64,000 nucleotides of DNA from CBDCFV01 sp965203835 (GTDB lineage: Bacteria > Chloroflexota > Dehalococcoidia > Lucifugimonadales > UBA3495). The notes under the pieces are model-generated. The model saw only the letters and a list, made by a program, of their open reading frames with translations, ran no database searches and was not told the origin of the DNA. The stretch covers positions 806,001-870,000 of the forward strand of contig OZ241919.1 in the NCBI GenBank assembly GCA_965203835.1, read 5' to 3'. This document shows, one piece after another, positions 16,331-25,476 of this stretch. Numbering within the stretch: the stretch's first letter is position 1; the number at the start of each line of letters is the position of its first letter. The position numbers and the translations under genes were made by a program.

Positions 16331-17713
16331 ATGGCACAGCCGACGAGGTCGCCAGCACCCGTATCGAGCGGTCGAGAGGACCTAAGCAAACAGTTTCTCT
16401 TGAGCGGTAAGTTCATTGCGGTCCTGTTCCTGGCCGCGCTCATACTCGCCGCGCTGACGCTGTTCGCGGACATATTCGGACAGATTTCCCTGATAGTCCT
16501 TGCACTCGGGATATGCGCTCTCTGTTACAGGCTGAGACTCGCCATGAGGATACTGATATGCGCCCTGGTGCTGATTGGAATAGGTCTTTACGCTGCCAGA
16601 CCTATGCTGTCTGAGACCTTCTATGACGTGGGCCTGGCAGTCCTGAGTTCCTACGGCGACCCGGGGGAAAGAGCGTTTTGGCCTGACCCGGCAAAGATGG
16701 ACTTGCCGGACAGCGTCGTCACGGAAGTCCCGTACGGAGACGGTCTGGAAGGCTTCAATACCACCACCGATGAGGGCCGGGCCGGAGCCATCGCGGGCCT
16801 GAAGTATGAGACCGGCGCAAGATACCTGGAGTATGCCGCCGCCGCGCTCTTGATTAGTGGGCTGGTAGTCGCCTGTCTCGGCACAGCGTTGAGGCTGCTG
16901 GGAATTACCAGGGAGCCGGTCTCGGCCTCCGGTGAGCCGGGGCTGCTCGAGAGGATCAACCCTTTCGACAGGGTGGGACTGATAATGGTGACCCTCGGGT
17001 GGATAGCGTTCCTGGCCGGTCTGCTGCCACAGGAACTCATCAATAATGCCTTTGAGAAGAGTACTGACACGTATGGGGGGACGGGTTATCTCAGAGGAGA
17101 AGGGATATTATGGGACGCCAAGCATTTGTTCTTGCACATGATGCTACTCGACAAAGTGGAATTTATCGGCACCGCATCCCTGTTGCTCGGGATACTTGTT
17201 GTATTGCTTGGGACGCCCAGACGCATACTGTGCAGGCGGGGGTTACAATTTTGGCGGAGATCGAATAATGAAGATGTCCTGTTCAAGAACGTGGGAGTGG
17301 TGTTGATGACCTTCGGGGGGTTCGTGTACATCCTCAATTTCCTTATATTCCAGGGATTCCTCATCCCAACAATCCGGGAAATCGGAATAATCGCGACCGG
17401 CAATTGGGACTTTTTCCCATACCCGGGATGGCTCGTCATACTTGATATAGTTGCTGGGGCCATAGCCATCATATCTGCTGTTGCCGGGATGATCTCTTTC
17501 GTCCTTGGAAGCAGGACAGGGCGCTTGGTGGGCAACAGCATAAGTACAGGCATGGACACTCTAGACCGGCTAATCCCCGACCCGCCCCCATCAAGCGGTG
17601 GGTCCTCCGGCATCAGCACGAGCGGCAGCAGCAGCGAACGGCCAACCGCCCACGGCGGTATGCTCGGAGTTATAAATCGCGGCAGAGGCGGCGGACGTGG
17701 CGGCGGCAGGTGA
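16331..17713 (+). CDS. Multi-pass membrane protein with glycine/arginine-rich tail
   Basis: This 460-residue protein is read from ATG 16331, preceded by AGGAGCGAGG. About eight hydrophobic segments are visible: two near the N-terminus (FIAVLFLAALILAALTLFA, and ILICALVLIGIGLYAA), one near 170-190 (AAALLISGLVVACLG), and others around 220, 280, 325 and 375-400. A soluble loop at about 95-165 separates the first group. The last 60 residues are Ser/Gly/Pro rich and end in RGRGGGRGGGR, an RGG-type tail that should face the cytoplasm and could bind RNA or lipid headgroups. I recognise no family. It stands alone, and the flanking gap on its right holds no clear gene. Confidence 0.75.
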   Translation: MAQPTRSPAPVSSGREDLSKQFLLSGKFIAVLFLAALILAALTLFADIFGQISLIVLALGICALCYRLRLAMRILICALVLIGIGLYAARPMLSETFYDVGLAVLSSYGDPGERAFWPDPAKMDLPDSVVTEVPYGDGLEGFNTTTDEGRAGAIAGLKYETGARYLEYAAAALLISGLVVACLGTALRLLGITREPVSASGEPGLLERINPFDRVGLIMVTLGWIAFLAGLLPQELINNAFEKSTDTYGGTGYLRGEGILWDAKHLFLHMMLLDKVEFIGTASLLLGILVVLLGTPRRILCRRGLQFWRRSNNEDVLFKNVGVVLMTFGGFVYILNFLIFQGFLIPTIREIGIIATGNWDFFPYPGWLVILDIVAGAIAIISAVAGMISFVLGSRTGRLVGNSISTGMDTLDRLIPDPPPSSGGSSGISTSGSSSERPTAHGGMLGVINRGRGGGRGGGR

Positions 17714-18162
17714 CCCCACGATGCAGTCAAGGCTGGCCCGGCTCCTGCGCTGCGAGCGCGGGAACGACCAGCAAAGGACGGTCAATCGCGGCCAGTTGTC
17801 GGCAGGGCAATCGCGTTATAGCTATCGGTACACCAATGCAAGCCAAGTCTGCCGAAATATGCCACGTTATTGCCATGAAAATAGGTGAGGCGCTGATGGA
17901 GTATATTCGGACACCTGGCTTGGGATTGGAGTTGGTGAACCACCGTCTTCACGAGGGCAGGCTCTACCGGGTTACACCCGTCCTTCAGTCAAGAGTTGAA
18001 GTACTCTTGTCTAATTACCAGCCTGATTCCCGCCGTCCGACAAATGCACATCCCACCTTGGCTTTGGTTTAGAAGTTGGGTCCTGTTTGTGCAACGGGAA
18101 CCTGTTGGAATGCCATATATCCTGGCCCGGTCCCAACGGGCCGGGGAACGATGGAGGTACGT
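17714..18162 (+). other. Gene-poor stretch; at most one very short frame
   Basis: About 450 bases follow the membrane-protein gene. The only candidate is 17896-18072 (58 codons, ATG after GGTGAGG, beginning MEYIRTPGLGLEL). It lacks any family resemblance and could be chance. An inverted repeat GGCCCG/CGGGCC near 18124-18142 sits just before the peptidase start and could fold in its leader. Confidence 0.3.
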
Positions 18163-20106
18163 ATGCCGGGAGGCAAAGAGGCGCCCTACGGCTCGTGGGA
18201 ATCCCTGGTAACCGCGGACTTGATAGTGGCGGGCGCGACCACGCTGGGCCAGATAGCCTTGGACGGGGATGACGTCTACTGGGTGGAAATGAGGCCGAGG
18301 GAAAGCGGGCGCAACGTGATTGTCCGCCGCACTCCCGACGGGCAGACTACCGACGTAACTCCCGCTCCATTCAACGTCCGCACTCGAGTGCACGAGTACG
18401 GAGGCGGCGCGTTCACCGTGGCGGACGGGACGGTCTACTTCACCAATTTTGACGACCAGAGGCTGTACCGCCAAGAGCCCGACGAAGCTCCCGTGCCTAT
18501 TACACCGTCGGGAGACAAGCGTTGCGCCGACATGGTATTCGACGCTCAACGGGGACGGATTATCTGCGTGTACGAGGACCATGACGCCGAATCCGACGAG
18601 CCTGTCAACATGCTCGTCAGCATTCCAGCAGACGGGAGTTCGGGGGCAACGGTACTGGTGTCAGGGGCTGACTTCTATTCGTCGCCGCGTCTCAGTCCCG
18701 ACGGCGCAAAGCTTGCGTGGCTGAACTGGGACCATCCCAATATGCCTTGGGACGGCGTTGAATTGTGGGTAGCCGACCTCGATGCCGACGGGGCGGTCGC
18801 CAACGCGGAACCGGTGGCGGGGGGCGTGGAGGAGTCGGTCTTCCAACCGGAATGGTCGCCGGGCGGCGTTCTCCACTTCGTGTCCGACCGCTCCGGGTGG
18901 TGGAACCTGTACCGGCGGCAAAACGGCTCGGTGGAAGCCCTTGCGCCCATGGAAGCCGAGTTCGGCAAGCCCTCATGGGTCTTTGGTACGTCGACCTATG
19001 CGTTTGACACCGATCGGCGCATCGTTTGTTCTTATGCAACCAACGGCGTGTGGCATGTTGCGCTATTAGACACCGATGCGAAACGGTTGGACCCCATCGA
19101 CATTCCCTTCACCGAGATGGGCCGGGGCGACATCAAGGCCAGACAGGGGAGGGCGGTTTTGGAAGCCGGATCGTCTTCTCAGCCAATGTCCCTCATCAGC
19201 ATCGATCTGGAGTCCCTGGAATGGGACTCTGTGCGCAGGTCCTCCGAGACCGCCGTCGATGCCGGATACCTGTCGCCCGCTCAACCAATCGAGTTTCCCA
19301 CCGAGGACGGGCTGACTGCCTACGGGATTTACTACGCTCCCAACAACCGGGACTACCAGCCTCTGCCGGACGAGAGACCTCCGTTGCTGGTCAAGAGCCA
19401 CGGAGGCCCTACTTCCGCCGCATCCACCGCGCTGGACCTGTCCATTCAATTCTGGACCAGCCGCGGGTTCGCCGTGCTGGACGTAAACTACGGCGGCAGC
19501 ACCGGCTACGGAAGGGCGTACCGGGAACGGCTCAAGGGGCGTTGGGGCATAGTTGACATCGACGACTGCGTCAACGGCACCCGTTACTTGGCGGAAAGGA
19601 GTCTCGTTGATGGGAACAGGCTGGCCATCGACGGGGGCAGCGCCGGAGGGTATACCACGCTTGCAGCTCTGACCTTCCGGGACGTGTTCAAGGCCGGGGC
19701 CAGCTATTACGGCGTGAGCGACTTGGAAGCCTTGGCCAAGGACACTCACAAGTTCGAGTCGCGTTACTTGGACATCCTCATTGGGCCCTATCCGCAGCGG
19801 CTGGACCTGTACCGGGAGCGTTCGCCCATCCACTTCACCGACCGCCTGTCCTGCCCCCTTATCCTGTTCCAAGGACTGGAGGACAAGATAGTCCCACCCG
19901 ACCAAGCGGAGAAGATGTTCGACGCGGTCAAGGCCAAGGGCATCCCGACCGCTTACCTGGCATTCGAAGGGGAACAGCACGGCTTCCGCCGGGCCGAGAA
20001 CATCAAACGAACATTGGAAGGGGAATTGTACTTCTATTCACGGGTCTTCGGGTTCGACGCGGCGGGAGCGCTGGAGCCGGTGGATATTGTGAACTTGCAG
20101 GACTAA
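18163..20106 (+). CDS. S9 family (prolyl oligopeptidase/acylaminoacyl-type) serine peptidase
   Basis: This 647-residue protein is read from ATG 18163, with GGAGGT four bases before; ATG 18151 is an alternative. Residues about 20-380 form a beta-propeller with repeated DG/W strands (VYWVEMRPRESGRN, RVHEYGGGAFTVADG, SPDGAKLAWLNWDHP). Residues about 390-640 are the alpha/beta-hydrolase: SHGGPTSAA oxyanion region, nucleophile in GGSAGG (Ser near 493), Asp in LEDKIVPPDQ and His in EGEQHGFRR. It hydrolyses short peptides or acylated N-termini in the cytoplasm; no signal peptide is visible. It converges on the Fur-family gene with an 8-bp gap and no terminator. Confidence 0.92.
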   Translation: MPGGKEAPYGSWESLVTADLIVAGATTLGQIALDGDDVYWVEMRPRESGRNVIVRRTPDGQTTDVTPAPFNVRTRVHEYGGGAFTVADGTVYFTNFDDQRLYRQEPDEAPVPITPSGDKRCADMVFDAQRGRIICVYEDHDAESDEPVNMLVSIPADGSSGATVLVSGADFYSSPRLSPDGAKLAWLNWDHPNMPWDGVELWVADLDADGAVANAEPVAGGVEESVFQPEWSPGGVLHFVSDRSGWWNLYRRQNGSVEALAPMEAEFGKPSWVFGTSTYAFDTDRRIVCSYATNGVWHVALLDTDAKRLDPIDIPFTEMGRGDIKARQGRAVLEAGSSSQPMSLISIDLESLEWDSVRRSSETAVDAGYLSPAQPIEFPTEDGLTAYGIYYAPNNRDYQPLPDERPPLLVKSHGGPTSAASTALDLSIQFWTSRGFAVLDVNYGGSTGYGRAYRERLKGRWGIVDIDDCVNGTRYLAERSLVDGNRLAIDGGSAGGYTTLAALTFRDVFKAGASYYGVSDLEALAKDTHKFESRYLDILIGPYPQRLDLYRERSPIHFTDRLSCPLILFQGLEDKIVPPDQAEKMFDAVKAKGIPTAYLAFEGEQHGFRRAENIKRTLEGELYFYSRVFGFDAAGALEPVDIVNLQD

Positions 20107-20114
20107 ACGTTATG

Positions 20115-20555
20115 TCAACAATCTTCCAGATCGGGCGCGAAGGCACAAGCGGAACACCTGCCGTAAAAGTCGACCCGTTGGGACGAGACCTCGAACCCGG
20201 TCTGGTCTATCATCGATTTGAGCTCGTCTACAAGGTTATGGCCCGCATCGGCATCCACCACAGTGCCGCAGACCAAGCACACCAGGTTGGCGTGGGGGGA
20301 CAAGTTGGGGTCGTAGCGGCACAGCCGCTGAAAGGCCAGCGCCGAAACTACTCCCTGCTGCGCCAGCACATCCAACGTGGAATACACTGTGGCCAAGGTA
20401 ACGTAGGGGAAAAACGCCTTTACCCGTTCAAAGATTTCCTTGGCCGACGGATGGTCTCCCGAGTTCAGGACCACCTCGGTGATGGCCAATCTCTGGGGCG
20501 TAACCCTGATGCCCAAGGACTTCAACCGGACGGAAAGCTCTTCCTGGGTGGTCAT
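20115..20555 (-). CDS. Fur/PerR family metal-dependent transcription regulator
   Basis: This 146-residue protein is read from ATG 20555; an in-frame TTG at 20624, overlapping the upstream stop, would add 23 atypical residues. The N-terminal winged helix has the Fur hallmark LGIRVTPQRLAITEVVL and HPSAKEIFERVKAFFPYVTLATVYSTLDVL. The C-terminal dimerisation half carries two CxxC structural-zinc pairs (CLVCGTVVD and CSACAF) plus histidines in SPHANLV. Fur-family proteins sense iron, peroxide or zinc. The neighbouring CoA-binding and thioredoxin-reductase-like genes on the same strand hint at a peroxide/redox regulator (PerR-like), which is inference. Confidence 0.9.
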   Translation of the reverse strand: MTTQEELSVRLKSLGIRVTPQRLAITEVVLNSGDHPSAKEIFERVKAFFPYVTLATVYSTLDVLAQQGVVSALAFQRLCRYDPNLSPHANLVCLVCGTVVDADAGHNLVDELKSMIDQTGFEVSSQRVDFYGRCSACAFAPDLEDC

Positions 20556-20620
20556 TCCGAATTTCTTTCCCGTCCGGTCTCTTACTGGCCGCCGAACCGG
20601 CGGCGATGCACCCGGAGGGT

Positions 20621-20983
20621 TCAATCATCCATTACAACCGGGATACCGGCCGCCTCGGCCTTGGCGGCGGCTTCTTCGTTGACGACGCCGTCCTGCATCC
20701 AGATGTACTTGGCGCCTACTTCAATGGCTTGGTCCACCACCGGGGGGACCAGTTCCGACCGGCGGAAGATGTCAACCATGTCAATAGGTTCGGGGACGGA
20801 CTTCAGGTCAGGGTAGCTCTTCTCGCCCAAAGCCTCGTCGATCATGGGATTCACGGGGATGATGCGGTAGCCCACGGACTGAAGGTATTGGGACACCCGA
20901 TGACTGTCCCGTTGCGGATTGTCGGAAAGGCCCACTACCGCGATGGTGCGGCTGTTGCGCAGTTGTTCCTCTACAAGGTCCAT
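20621..20983 (-). CDS. CoA-binding domain protein (YccU-type)
   Basis: This 120-residue protein starts at ATG 20983, GGAGG five bases upstream. It is a single Rossmann-like CoA-binding domain with the typical TIAVVGLSDNPQRDSHRVSQYLQSVGYRIIPVNP opening, then DMVDIFRRSELVPPVVDQAI and KYIWMQDGVVNEEAA. Small stand-alone members of this family bind CoA, but their role is unclear. It lies between the thioredoxin-reductase-like gene (about 80 bp upstream) and the Fur-family gene, all on one strand. Confidence 0.88.
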   Translation of the reverse strand: MDLVEEQLRNSRTIAVVGLSDNPQRDSHRVSQYLQSVGYRIIPVNPMIDEALGEKSYPDLKSVPEPIDMVDIFRRSELVPPVVDQAIEVGAKYIWMQDGVVNEEAAAKAEAAGIPVVMDD

Positions 20984-21066
20984 AACAACCTCCAAGGCGC
21001 ATTGGGCTGAATATAAATCGACGGTGTTGCTATGTCAAACAAAGAAGATATGCGGCGATTGCCAGC

Positions 21067-21993
21067 CTACCAGGTCTTGCCGCGCACGTAATTGAACGCT
21101 CCGATGGCTGCGGTGACACCGTCGCCTACGGCTGAGGCAAGCTGCGAGACCGACCGCTGGCGTATGTCTCCTACCGCGTACACTCCCGGCACCTCGGTCT
21201 CCATTCCAACATTGACCGGTATGTGGCCCGAGTTGTCCACCTTGAGAAACCCGTCGACGAGCGCCGAGTTAGGTTCCAACCCGACATAGACAAACAGTCC
21301 CGAAAGATTGATGTCGCTCTCCAGGTTGGTAATTACGTTCCGCGCCTTGACGCCCATCACGGTGTGGATGCCATGCACCTCTTCCACGACCGAGTTCCAG
21401 ACAACTTCTATGTTCCTGCGCTGGGTCACTCGTTCCGCCAACGACTGGTAGGCCCTGAAGTGGTCCCGACGGTGGAACAGCAACACGCGGCTGGCGAACT
21501 CCGACAGGGTCAACGCTTCGTCCGCCGCGGAGTCGCCGCCGCCGACCACGCCAACGGTCTGGCCCATATACAACGGCCCGTCACAGGTGGCGCAGTGAGA
21601 AACCCCGCGGCCGAACAACTCCTCCTCGCCAGGTATTCCCAACTGCCGTAGCGCAGAGCCGGCCGCTATGATGACCGTCTTTGCCCGGTAGGTCCCCGCA
21701 TCGCTGGAAACCAGCTTGTAATCGCCATCCCGGGAAATGCTCGCAACTTCCCCCATGAGGAACTCGGCGCCGGCGTTCATAGCCTGCTCCTGGACAGCCG
21801 GAGCCAACTCGGCGCCTGATATTCCTTGAGGGAATCCTGGGTAATTTTCGATTTTTTCAATGTTGATGATCTGGGCGCCGCCCATCATCCGCTCTATCAA
21901 CCCGGTCTCCAGACCGTACTGGCCGGCGTACATGGCCGCGGTCATACCGGCAAGACCGCCGCCGATTATCAGAACGTCGTATTCCTGGGCCAA
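21067..21993 (-). CDS. Thioredoxin reductase-like FAD/NAD(P) disulfide oxidoreductase
   Basis: The start is TTG 21993, chosen because AAGGAGG lies seven bases upstream and the protein then begins MAQEYDVLIIGGG; longer readings have no ribosome site. It has 308 residues. The FAD site GGGLAG is near 11-16, the redox pair CATC at 134-137, the NADPH site VGGGDSAADEA, and the C-terminal FAD motif GVYAVGDIRQRSVSQLASAVGDG. This is the low-molecular-weight TrxB layout. No thioredoxin gene is adjacent, so it may serve thioredoxin or a peroxide-defence partner. A good promoter lies about 190 bases upstream. Confidence 0.9.
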   Translation of the reverse strand: MAQEYDVLIIGGGLAGMTAAMYAGQYGLETGLIERMMGGAQIINIEKIENYPGFPQGISGAELAPAVQEQAMNAGAEFLMGEVASISRDGDYKLVSSDAGTYRAKTVIIAAGSALRQLGIPGEEELFGRGVSHCATCDGPLYMGQTVGVVGGGDSAADEALTLSEFASRVLLFHRRDHFRAYQSLAERVTQRRNIEVVWNSVVEEVHGIHTVMGVKARNVITNLESDINLSGLFVYVGLEPNSALVDGFLKVDNSGHIPVNVGMETEVPGVYAVGDIRQRSVSQLASAVGDGVTAAIGAFNYVRGKTW

Positions 21994-22185
21994 AGCAGTA
22001 GCCTCCTTTAGCTGTTTCGTCCATTGCACTGCGACAAGGTGCGGCAAAGCAACGGCCTGTGGTTGGAACTCATCAGAAGCAAGCTTGAATCCAAGCCGCC
22101 GCTAAGACAACGGCGCTGTAGGGGCCCTGTCACCCGCCGCCAAGCCAGTACCAACCCGCACAGGGCATCACATTGACATGGGGCA

Positions 22186-22215
22186 ACTATAGTAGACGCC
22201 GGATTTACGTGTCAA
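22186..22215 (-). promoter_or_regulatory. Promoter of the thioredoxin-reductase-like gene
   Basis: Minus-strand TTGACA (22215-22210), an 18-base spacer and TATAGT (22191-22186). It implies an untranslated leader of about 190 bases before the TTG start at 21993. Confidence 0.6.
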
Positions 22216-22338
22216 CAACGCCAGTCCGACGACGGCGCACCTTACGGCGTGCTGCCCGGCTACCAAAACCTCCGCCAGCGTCACGGCGCACGTTGTCCGC
22301 GCGGGCAGATGGTATTATAGTCCAAAGGAAGGGAGTTT

Positions 22339-22680
22339 ATGGCGTTGGAACAAAGAGTTAGCAAACTGGAAGGGGCGTATGAGCAGGTTGACGGTCGGCT
22401 CAGTGATCTGAGCGCCTCCATGGACTCGCTGCGCGGAGAGATGAACAGCCTGCGCTCAGAGATGCATGGGGAAATGAACAGCCTGCGCTCAGAGATGCGC
22501 GGGGAGATGAACAGCCTGCGCTCAGAGATGCGCGGGGAGATGAACAGCCTGCGCACGGAGATGAACACCCGGTTCGATCAAGTGGACCGGAGGTTCAACA
22601 ACATTTATCTGCTTATCGGCGGGAGTTGGGTAACCATCATGGCCGCAATCTTGACCTTGGCCGTTGCGGTGGGATTCTAG
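22339..22680 (+). CDS. Coiled-coil protein with 11-residue repeats and C-terminal membrane anchor
   Basis: This 113-residue protein starts at ATG 22339 behind AAAGGAAGGGAG. The first 30 residues are a heptad coiled coil (LEQRVSKLEGAYEQVDGRL). Residues about 35-75 are near-identical 11-residue units of the type MNSLRSEMRGE, consistent with a hendecad coiled coil. A final transmembrane segment (WVTIMAAILTLAVAVGF) ends the protein two residues before its stop. This is a tail-anchored rod, probably oligomeric. Similar short repeat proteins occur near TA or surface genes, but I cannot name a function. It precedes two hydrolase genes by 25 bp and may be cotranscribed with them. Confidence 0.75.
   Translation: MALEQRVSKLEGAYEQVDGRLSDLSASMDSLRGEMNSLRSEMHGEMNSLRSEMRGEMNSLRSEMRGEMNSLRTEMNTRFDQVDRRFNNIYLLIGGSWVTIMAAILTLAVAVGF
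22441..22566 (+). repeat. 33-bp in-frame tandem repeat
   Basis: Three complete 33-bp units start at 22441, 22474 and 22507, plus a partial fourth from 22540. Units 2 and 3 are identical; unit 1 differs at a few bases. The repeat encodes the hendecad coiled coil, and copy number is likely to vary between strains. Confidence 0.85.
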
Positions 22681-22705
22681 ACCAACTCAAGAGAGGAGGG
22701 CCGGA

Positions 22706-23575
22706 ATGCTTGTAGACCTTATGAGCACCAACGCCGAAGACGGCGTAAGGCTGGATGGGGCCTTTTTCGCTCCCAAGCCGGACGCATCCAGGCAAGGGCC
22801 GGTCGACGCAGTCCTGGTAATCCACGGCTCTCAAGGCAACTTCTACACCCCGGCCACCAGGTTCATGGCGGAGGACTTGAGCATAAAAGGCTACGCCAGC
22901 TTGGCGCTGAACACCCGCGCCCATGACACCGTCTGGTATGACCAAGCCCAGAGCGCCTACCGTGGGTTGGCTTTCGAAGTGCTAGACCAGACACGCATGG
23001 ACGTTCGGGCCGGAATCGACTACCTGTGGAACATGGGGTACCGGCACATCGGTATTCTGGGGCACAGCATGGGGTCGGTGAGAGTGGCCTACTACGCTGC
23101 CATGGAAAACGACGATCGGGTGGAGGCCGTGATATGCGTCTCTCCCGTGCGGTTATCGTATTCCTACTACATGACTTCCGACGACGCAGCCGAGTTCCAG
23201 TCCATCGTAGAGTGGGCCGACCGGCTGGAAACCGAAGATAAGGCCCTCGACGTGATGGCGGTCAAGTTTCCAATTCCCCAGATGTTCAGCGCCGCGGCTT
23301 ACTTGGACAAGCACGGCGTAAACGAGCGTTACAACCTCATCACCCACGCGCCGAAAATAAGAGTCCCTCTGTACGTTGTCGCCGGGTCCCTGGAAACCCA
23401 CACCCGCCTCAAAGACATGTACCGGGACCTCGCCATTGCCGCAGTGAACAGTCCGCAGGCGGACTACCTGTTGATTGAAGGGGGCGATCATTCCCTTACC
23501 AACCGCCGGTATGAAGCGTCGGAGGCGGTAGGCAAATGGCTGGCCGGCCTGGCGGTGGGCGCGGCAAGGGCATGA
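22706..23575 (+). CDS. Alpha/beta hydrolase
   Basis: This 289-residue protein starts at ATG 22706 after GAGAGGAGGG. It has the alpha/beta-hydrolase fold: the oxyanion segment VLVIHGSQGNF, the nucleophile elbow GHSMGS with Ser121, and a C-terminal His in IEGGDHSLTNRR; the acid is probably the Glu or Asp near LETHTRLKDM. The cap region (SYYMTSDDAAEFQSIVEW) is unremarkable. No secretion signal. Its stop overlaps the next hydrolase start (ATGA), so the two are translationally coupled and may act on related esters or amides. Confidence 0.88.
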   Translation: MLVDLMSTNAEDGVRLDGAFFAPKPDASRQGPVDAVLVIHGSQGNFYTPATRFMAEDLSIKGYASLALNTRAHDTVWYDQAQSAYRGLAFEVLDQTRMDVRAGIDYLWNMGYRHIGILGHSMGSVRVAYYAAMENDDRVEAVICVSPVRLSYSYYMTSDDAAEFQSIVEWADRLETEDKALDVMAVKFPIPQMFSAAAYLDKHGVNERYNLITHAPKIRVPLYVVAGSLETHTRLKDMYRDLAIAAVNSPQADYLLIEGGDHSLTNRRYEASEAVGKWLAGLAVGAARA

Positions 23576-25431
23576 ACGTGGAAGGCGGTAACGTAACGGT
23601 GGGACAGGAGAAGTCCAGTTATCAGGTATACGTGGAGCGTGACGTTCCCGTTCTTATGCGCGACGGCGTAGTCCTGTCCGCCGACATCCACCGGCCCGCC
23701 GACGGCCCCAACCCAATCGACGGCGCCTTCCCCGTACTGTTGCAGCGGACCCCCTACAACAAAGCGTCGGAGGGCCCGGTGCAGGAGGCGGCCTTTTTCA
23801 CCAGCCGCGGCTACGTGACCGTTGTGCAGGACGTGCGGGGCCGCTTCGCCTCCCAGGGCGGGTTTTCGAAGTACGTCGACGACGCACGCGACGGCTACGA
23901 TACCCTGGAGTGGATTGGGCACCAGCCTTGGTTCGGTGGCAAGGTGGGCACCTATGGCTTGTCCTACGCCGCTCACACCCAAGCGGCGCTGGCCAGTTTG
24001 GACCCGCCCCACTTAGCCTGCATGTGGCTGGACTCAGGAGGCTTTTCCAGCGCTTTTCTGAGCGGCTGCAGGAACAACGGGGCGTTCGAGCTGCGGCAGG
24101 TCACGTGGGCTTTCAACCAAGCGATACAGAGTCCCGAAGCGCAAGCTGATACGATGGTCACCGGCTTGGCGTTGGAAAATCAGGACCTTCGCGACTGGTT
24201 TCGCCGTATGCCCTGGAAGGCCGGGCACTCACCCCTGCGGTGGACGCCCAACTACGAGAACTACCTGATGGAGATATGGACCCAGGAGTGTTTCGGGGAG
24301 TATTGGCAGCAACTGGGCCTTTGCGCGGAAGCCTACTATCCTCAATTTTCCGATGTGCCCCAAGTCCACATGGGGAGTTGGTACGACTCCTACGCGCGAA
24401 CTACTACCGACAACTACGTTGCCTTGTCCCAAGGGAAAGCCGGTCCGGTGAGCCTGATCATGGGGCCGTGGACCCACGGCGCCCGCTCGGTCACCTACTC
24501 CGGGGACGTAGACCTGGGAGACAAGGCCACGGTGGACAACAACCTGTCCCAAGACTTCAACCACTTGAGACTGCGCTTTTTCGACCGGTGGCTCAAAGAC
24601 ATGGACAACGGACTGGACGATGAGCAGCCGGTAACTATTTTTGTCATGGGCGGCGGCTCTGGCAAACGCAATGCTCAAAAGCGGCTGGACCACGGCGGGA
24701 AATGGAGAAAGGAAAAGGCGTGGCCGCTGGCCAGGGCAAAAGAGACTCCTTACTACCTGCAACCCAGCGGGAGGCTTTCGACCGCGCTCCCCCAAGCGGA
24801 CAACGCGCCGTCCCGCTACTTGTTCGACCCGGAACGACCCGTTCCCACCATCGGCGGCAACATATCTTCAGGGTTGCCCATAATGGAGCCGGGAGGGTTC
24901 GACCAGCGGGAGTCATCAGGCTTCTACGGGTGCCAACCACCCTACCTGCCCTTGGCGACCCGGCCCGACGTGCTGGTGTTTCAGACCGGCCCGCTGCAAG
25001 AGGATATCGAGGTTACCGGGCCCATCACCGTCAACCTGTGGGTCGCTTCGTCAGCGGTGGACACCGATTTCACCGCCAAGTTGATAGACGTATATCCCCC
25101 GTCCGCCGACTACCCGGAAGGGTACGCGCTGAACCTGACCGACGGGATATTCCGCGCCAAGTTCCATTCGTCATGGGAGTTCCCGGAGTTGTTGGAGCCG
25201 GGCCGGGTATACCCCATCACCATCCAGCTTTACCCTACCAGCAACCTCTTCGTCAAAGGCCATCGCATACGCTTGGACGTATCTTCCAGCAACTTCCCGA
25301 GGTTCGACGTGAACGGCAACACCGGGGAGAACCCGGCCACCTCACTCATAAAGGTGACCGCCGAAAACACGGTGTTCCACGATGCGGGCCGTCCGTCTCA
25401 CGTTACGTTGCCGGTGGTGCCGGCGCCCTAG
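23572..25431 (+). CDS. CocE/NonD family X-Pro dipeptidyl-peptidase-like hydrolase
   Basis: This 619-residue protein is read from ATG 23572, overlapping the preceding stop by four bases. The N-terminal alpha/beta-hydrolase (PVLLQRTPYNKASEGP, VVQDVRGRFASQGGF) carries the nucleophile in GLSYAAHTQ at Ser131, with the acid in the YDSYARTTTDNY region and His in GPWTHGARS. Residues about 420-619 form the C-terminal jelly roll typical of cocaine esterase/PepX proteins (TGPITVNLWVASSAVDTDFTAKLIDVYP, HRIRLDVSSSNFPRFDVN). These enzymes cleave ester or X-Pro amide bonds of small molecules. It is convergent with the methyltransferase gene, 45 bp apart. Confidence 0.92.
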   Translation: MNVEGGNVTVGQEKSSYQVYVERDVPVLMRDGVVLSADIHRPADGPNPIDGAFPVLLQRTPYNKASEGPVQEAAFFTSRGYVTVVQDVRGRFASQGGFSKYVDDARDGYDTLEWIGHQPWFGGKVGTYGLSYAAHTQAALASLDPPHLACMWLDSGGFSSAFLSGCRNNGAFELRQVTWAFNQAIQSPEAQADTMVTGLALENQDLRDWFRRMPWKAGHSPLRWTPNYENYLMEIWTQECFGEYWQQLGLCAEAYYPQFSDVPQVHMGSWYDSYARTTTDNYVALSQGKAGPVSLIMGPWTHGARSVTYSGDVDLGDKATVDNNLSQDFNHLRLRFFDRWLKDMDNGLDDEQPVTIFVMGGGSGKRNAQKRLDHGGKWRKEKAWPLARAKETPYYLQPSGRLSTALPQADNAPSRYLFDPERPVPTIGGNISSGLPIMEPGGFDQRESSGFYGCQPPYLPLATRPDVLVFQTGPLQEDIEVTGPITVNLWVASSAVDTDFTAKLIDVYPPSADYPEGYALNLTDGIFRAKFHSSWEFPELLEPGRVYPITIQLYPTSNLFVKGHRIRLDVSSSNFPRFDVNGNTGENPATSLIKVTAENTVFHDAGRPSHVTLPVVPAP

Positions 25432-25476
25432 CGGGGCCTTGCCGCGGCGCCGGGCGGATAGGATGGGCCGGAGAAA

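Noticed and set aside
17896..18072. Small 58-codon gene in the gap before the S9 peptidase
   Set aside because: It has a fair ribosome site but no family features and random-looking composition; listed only within the gene-poor stretch.
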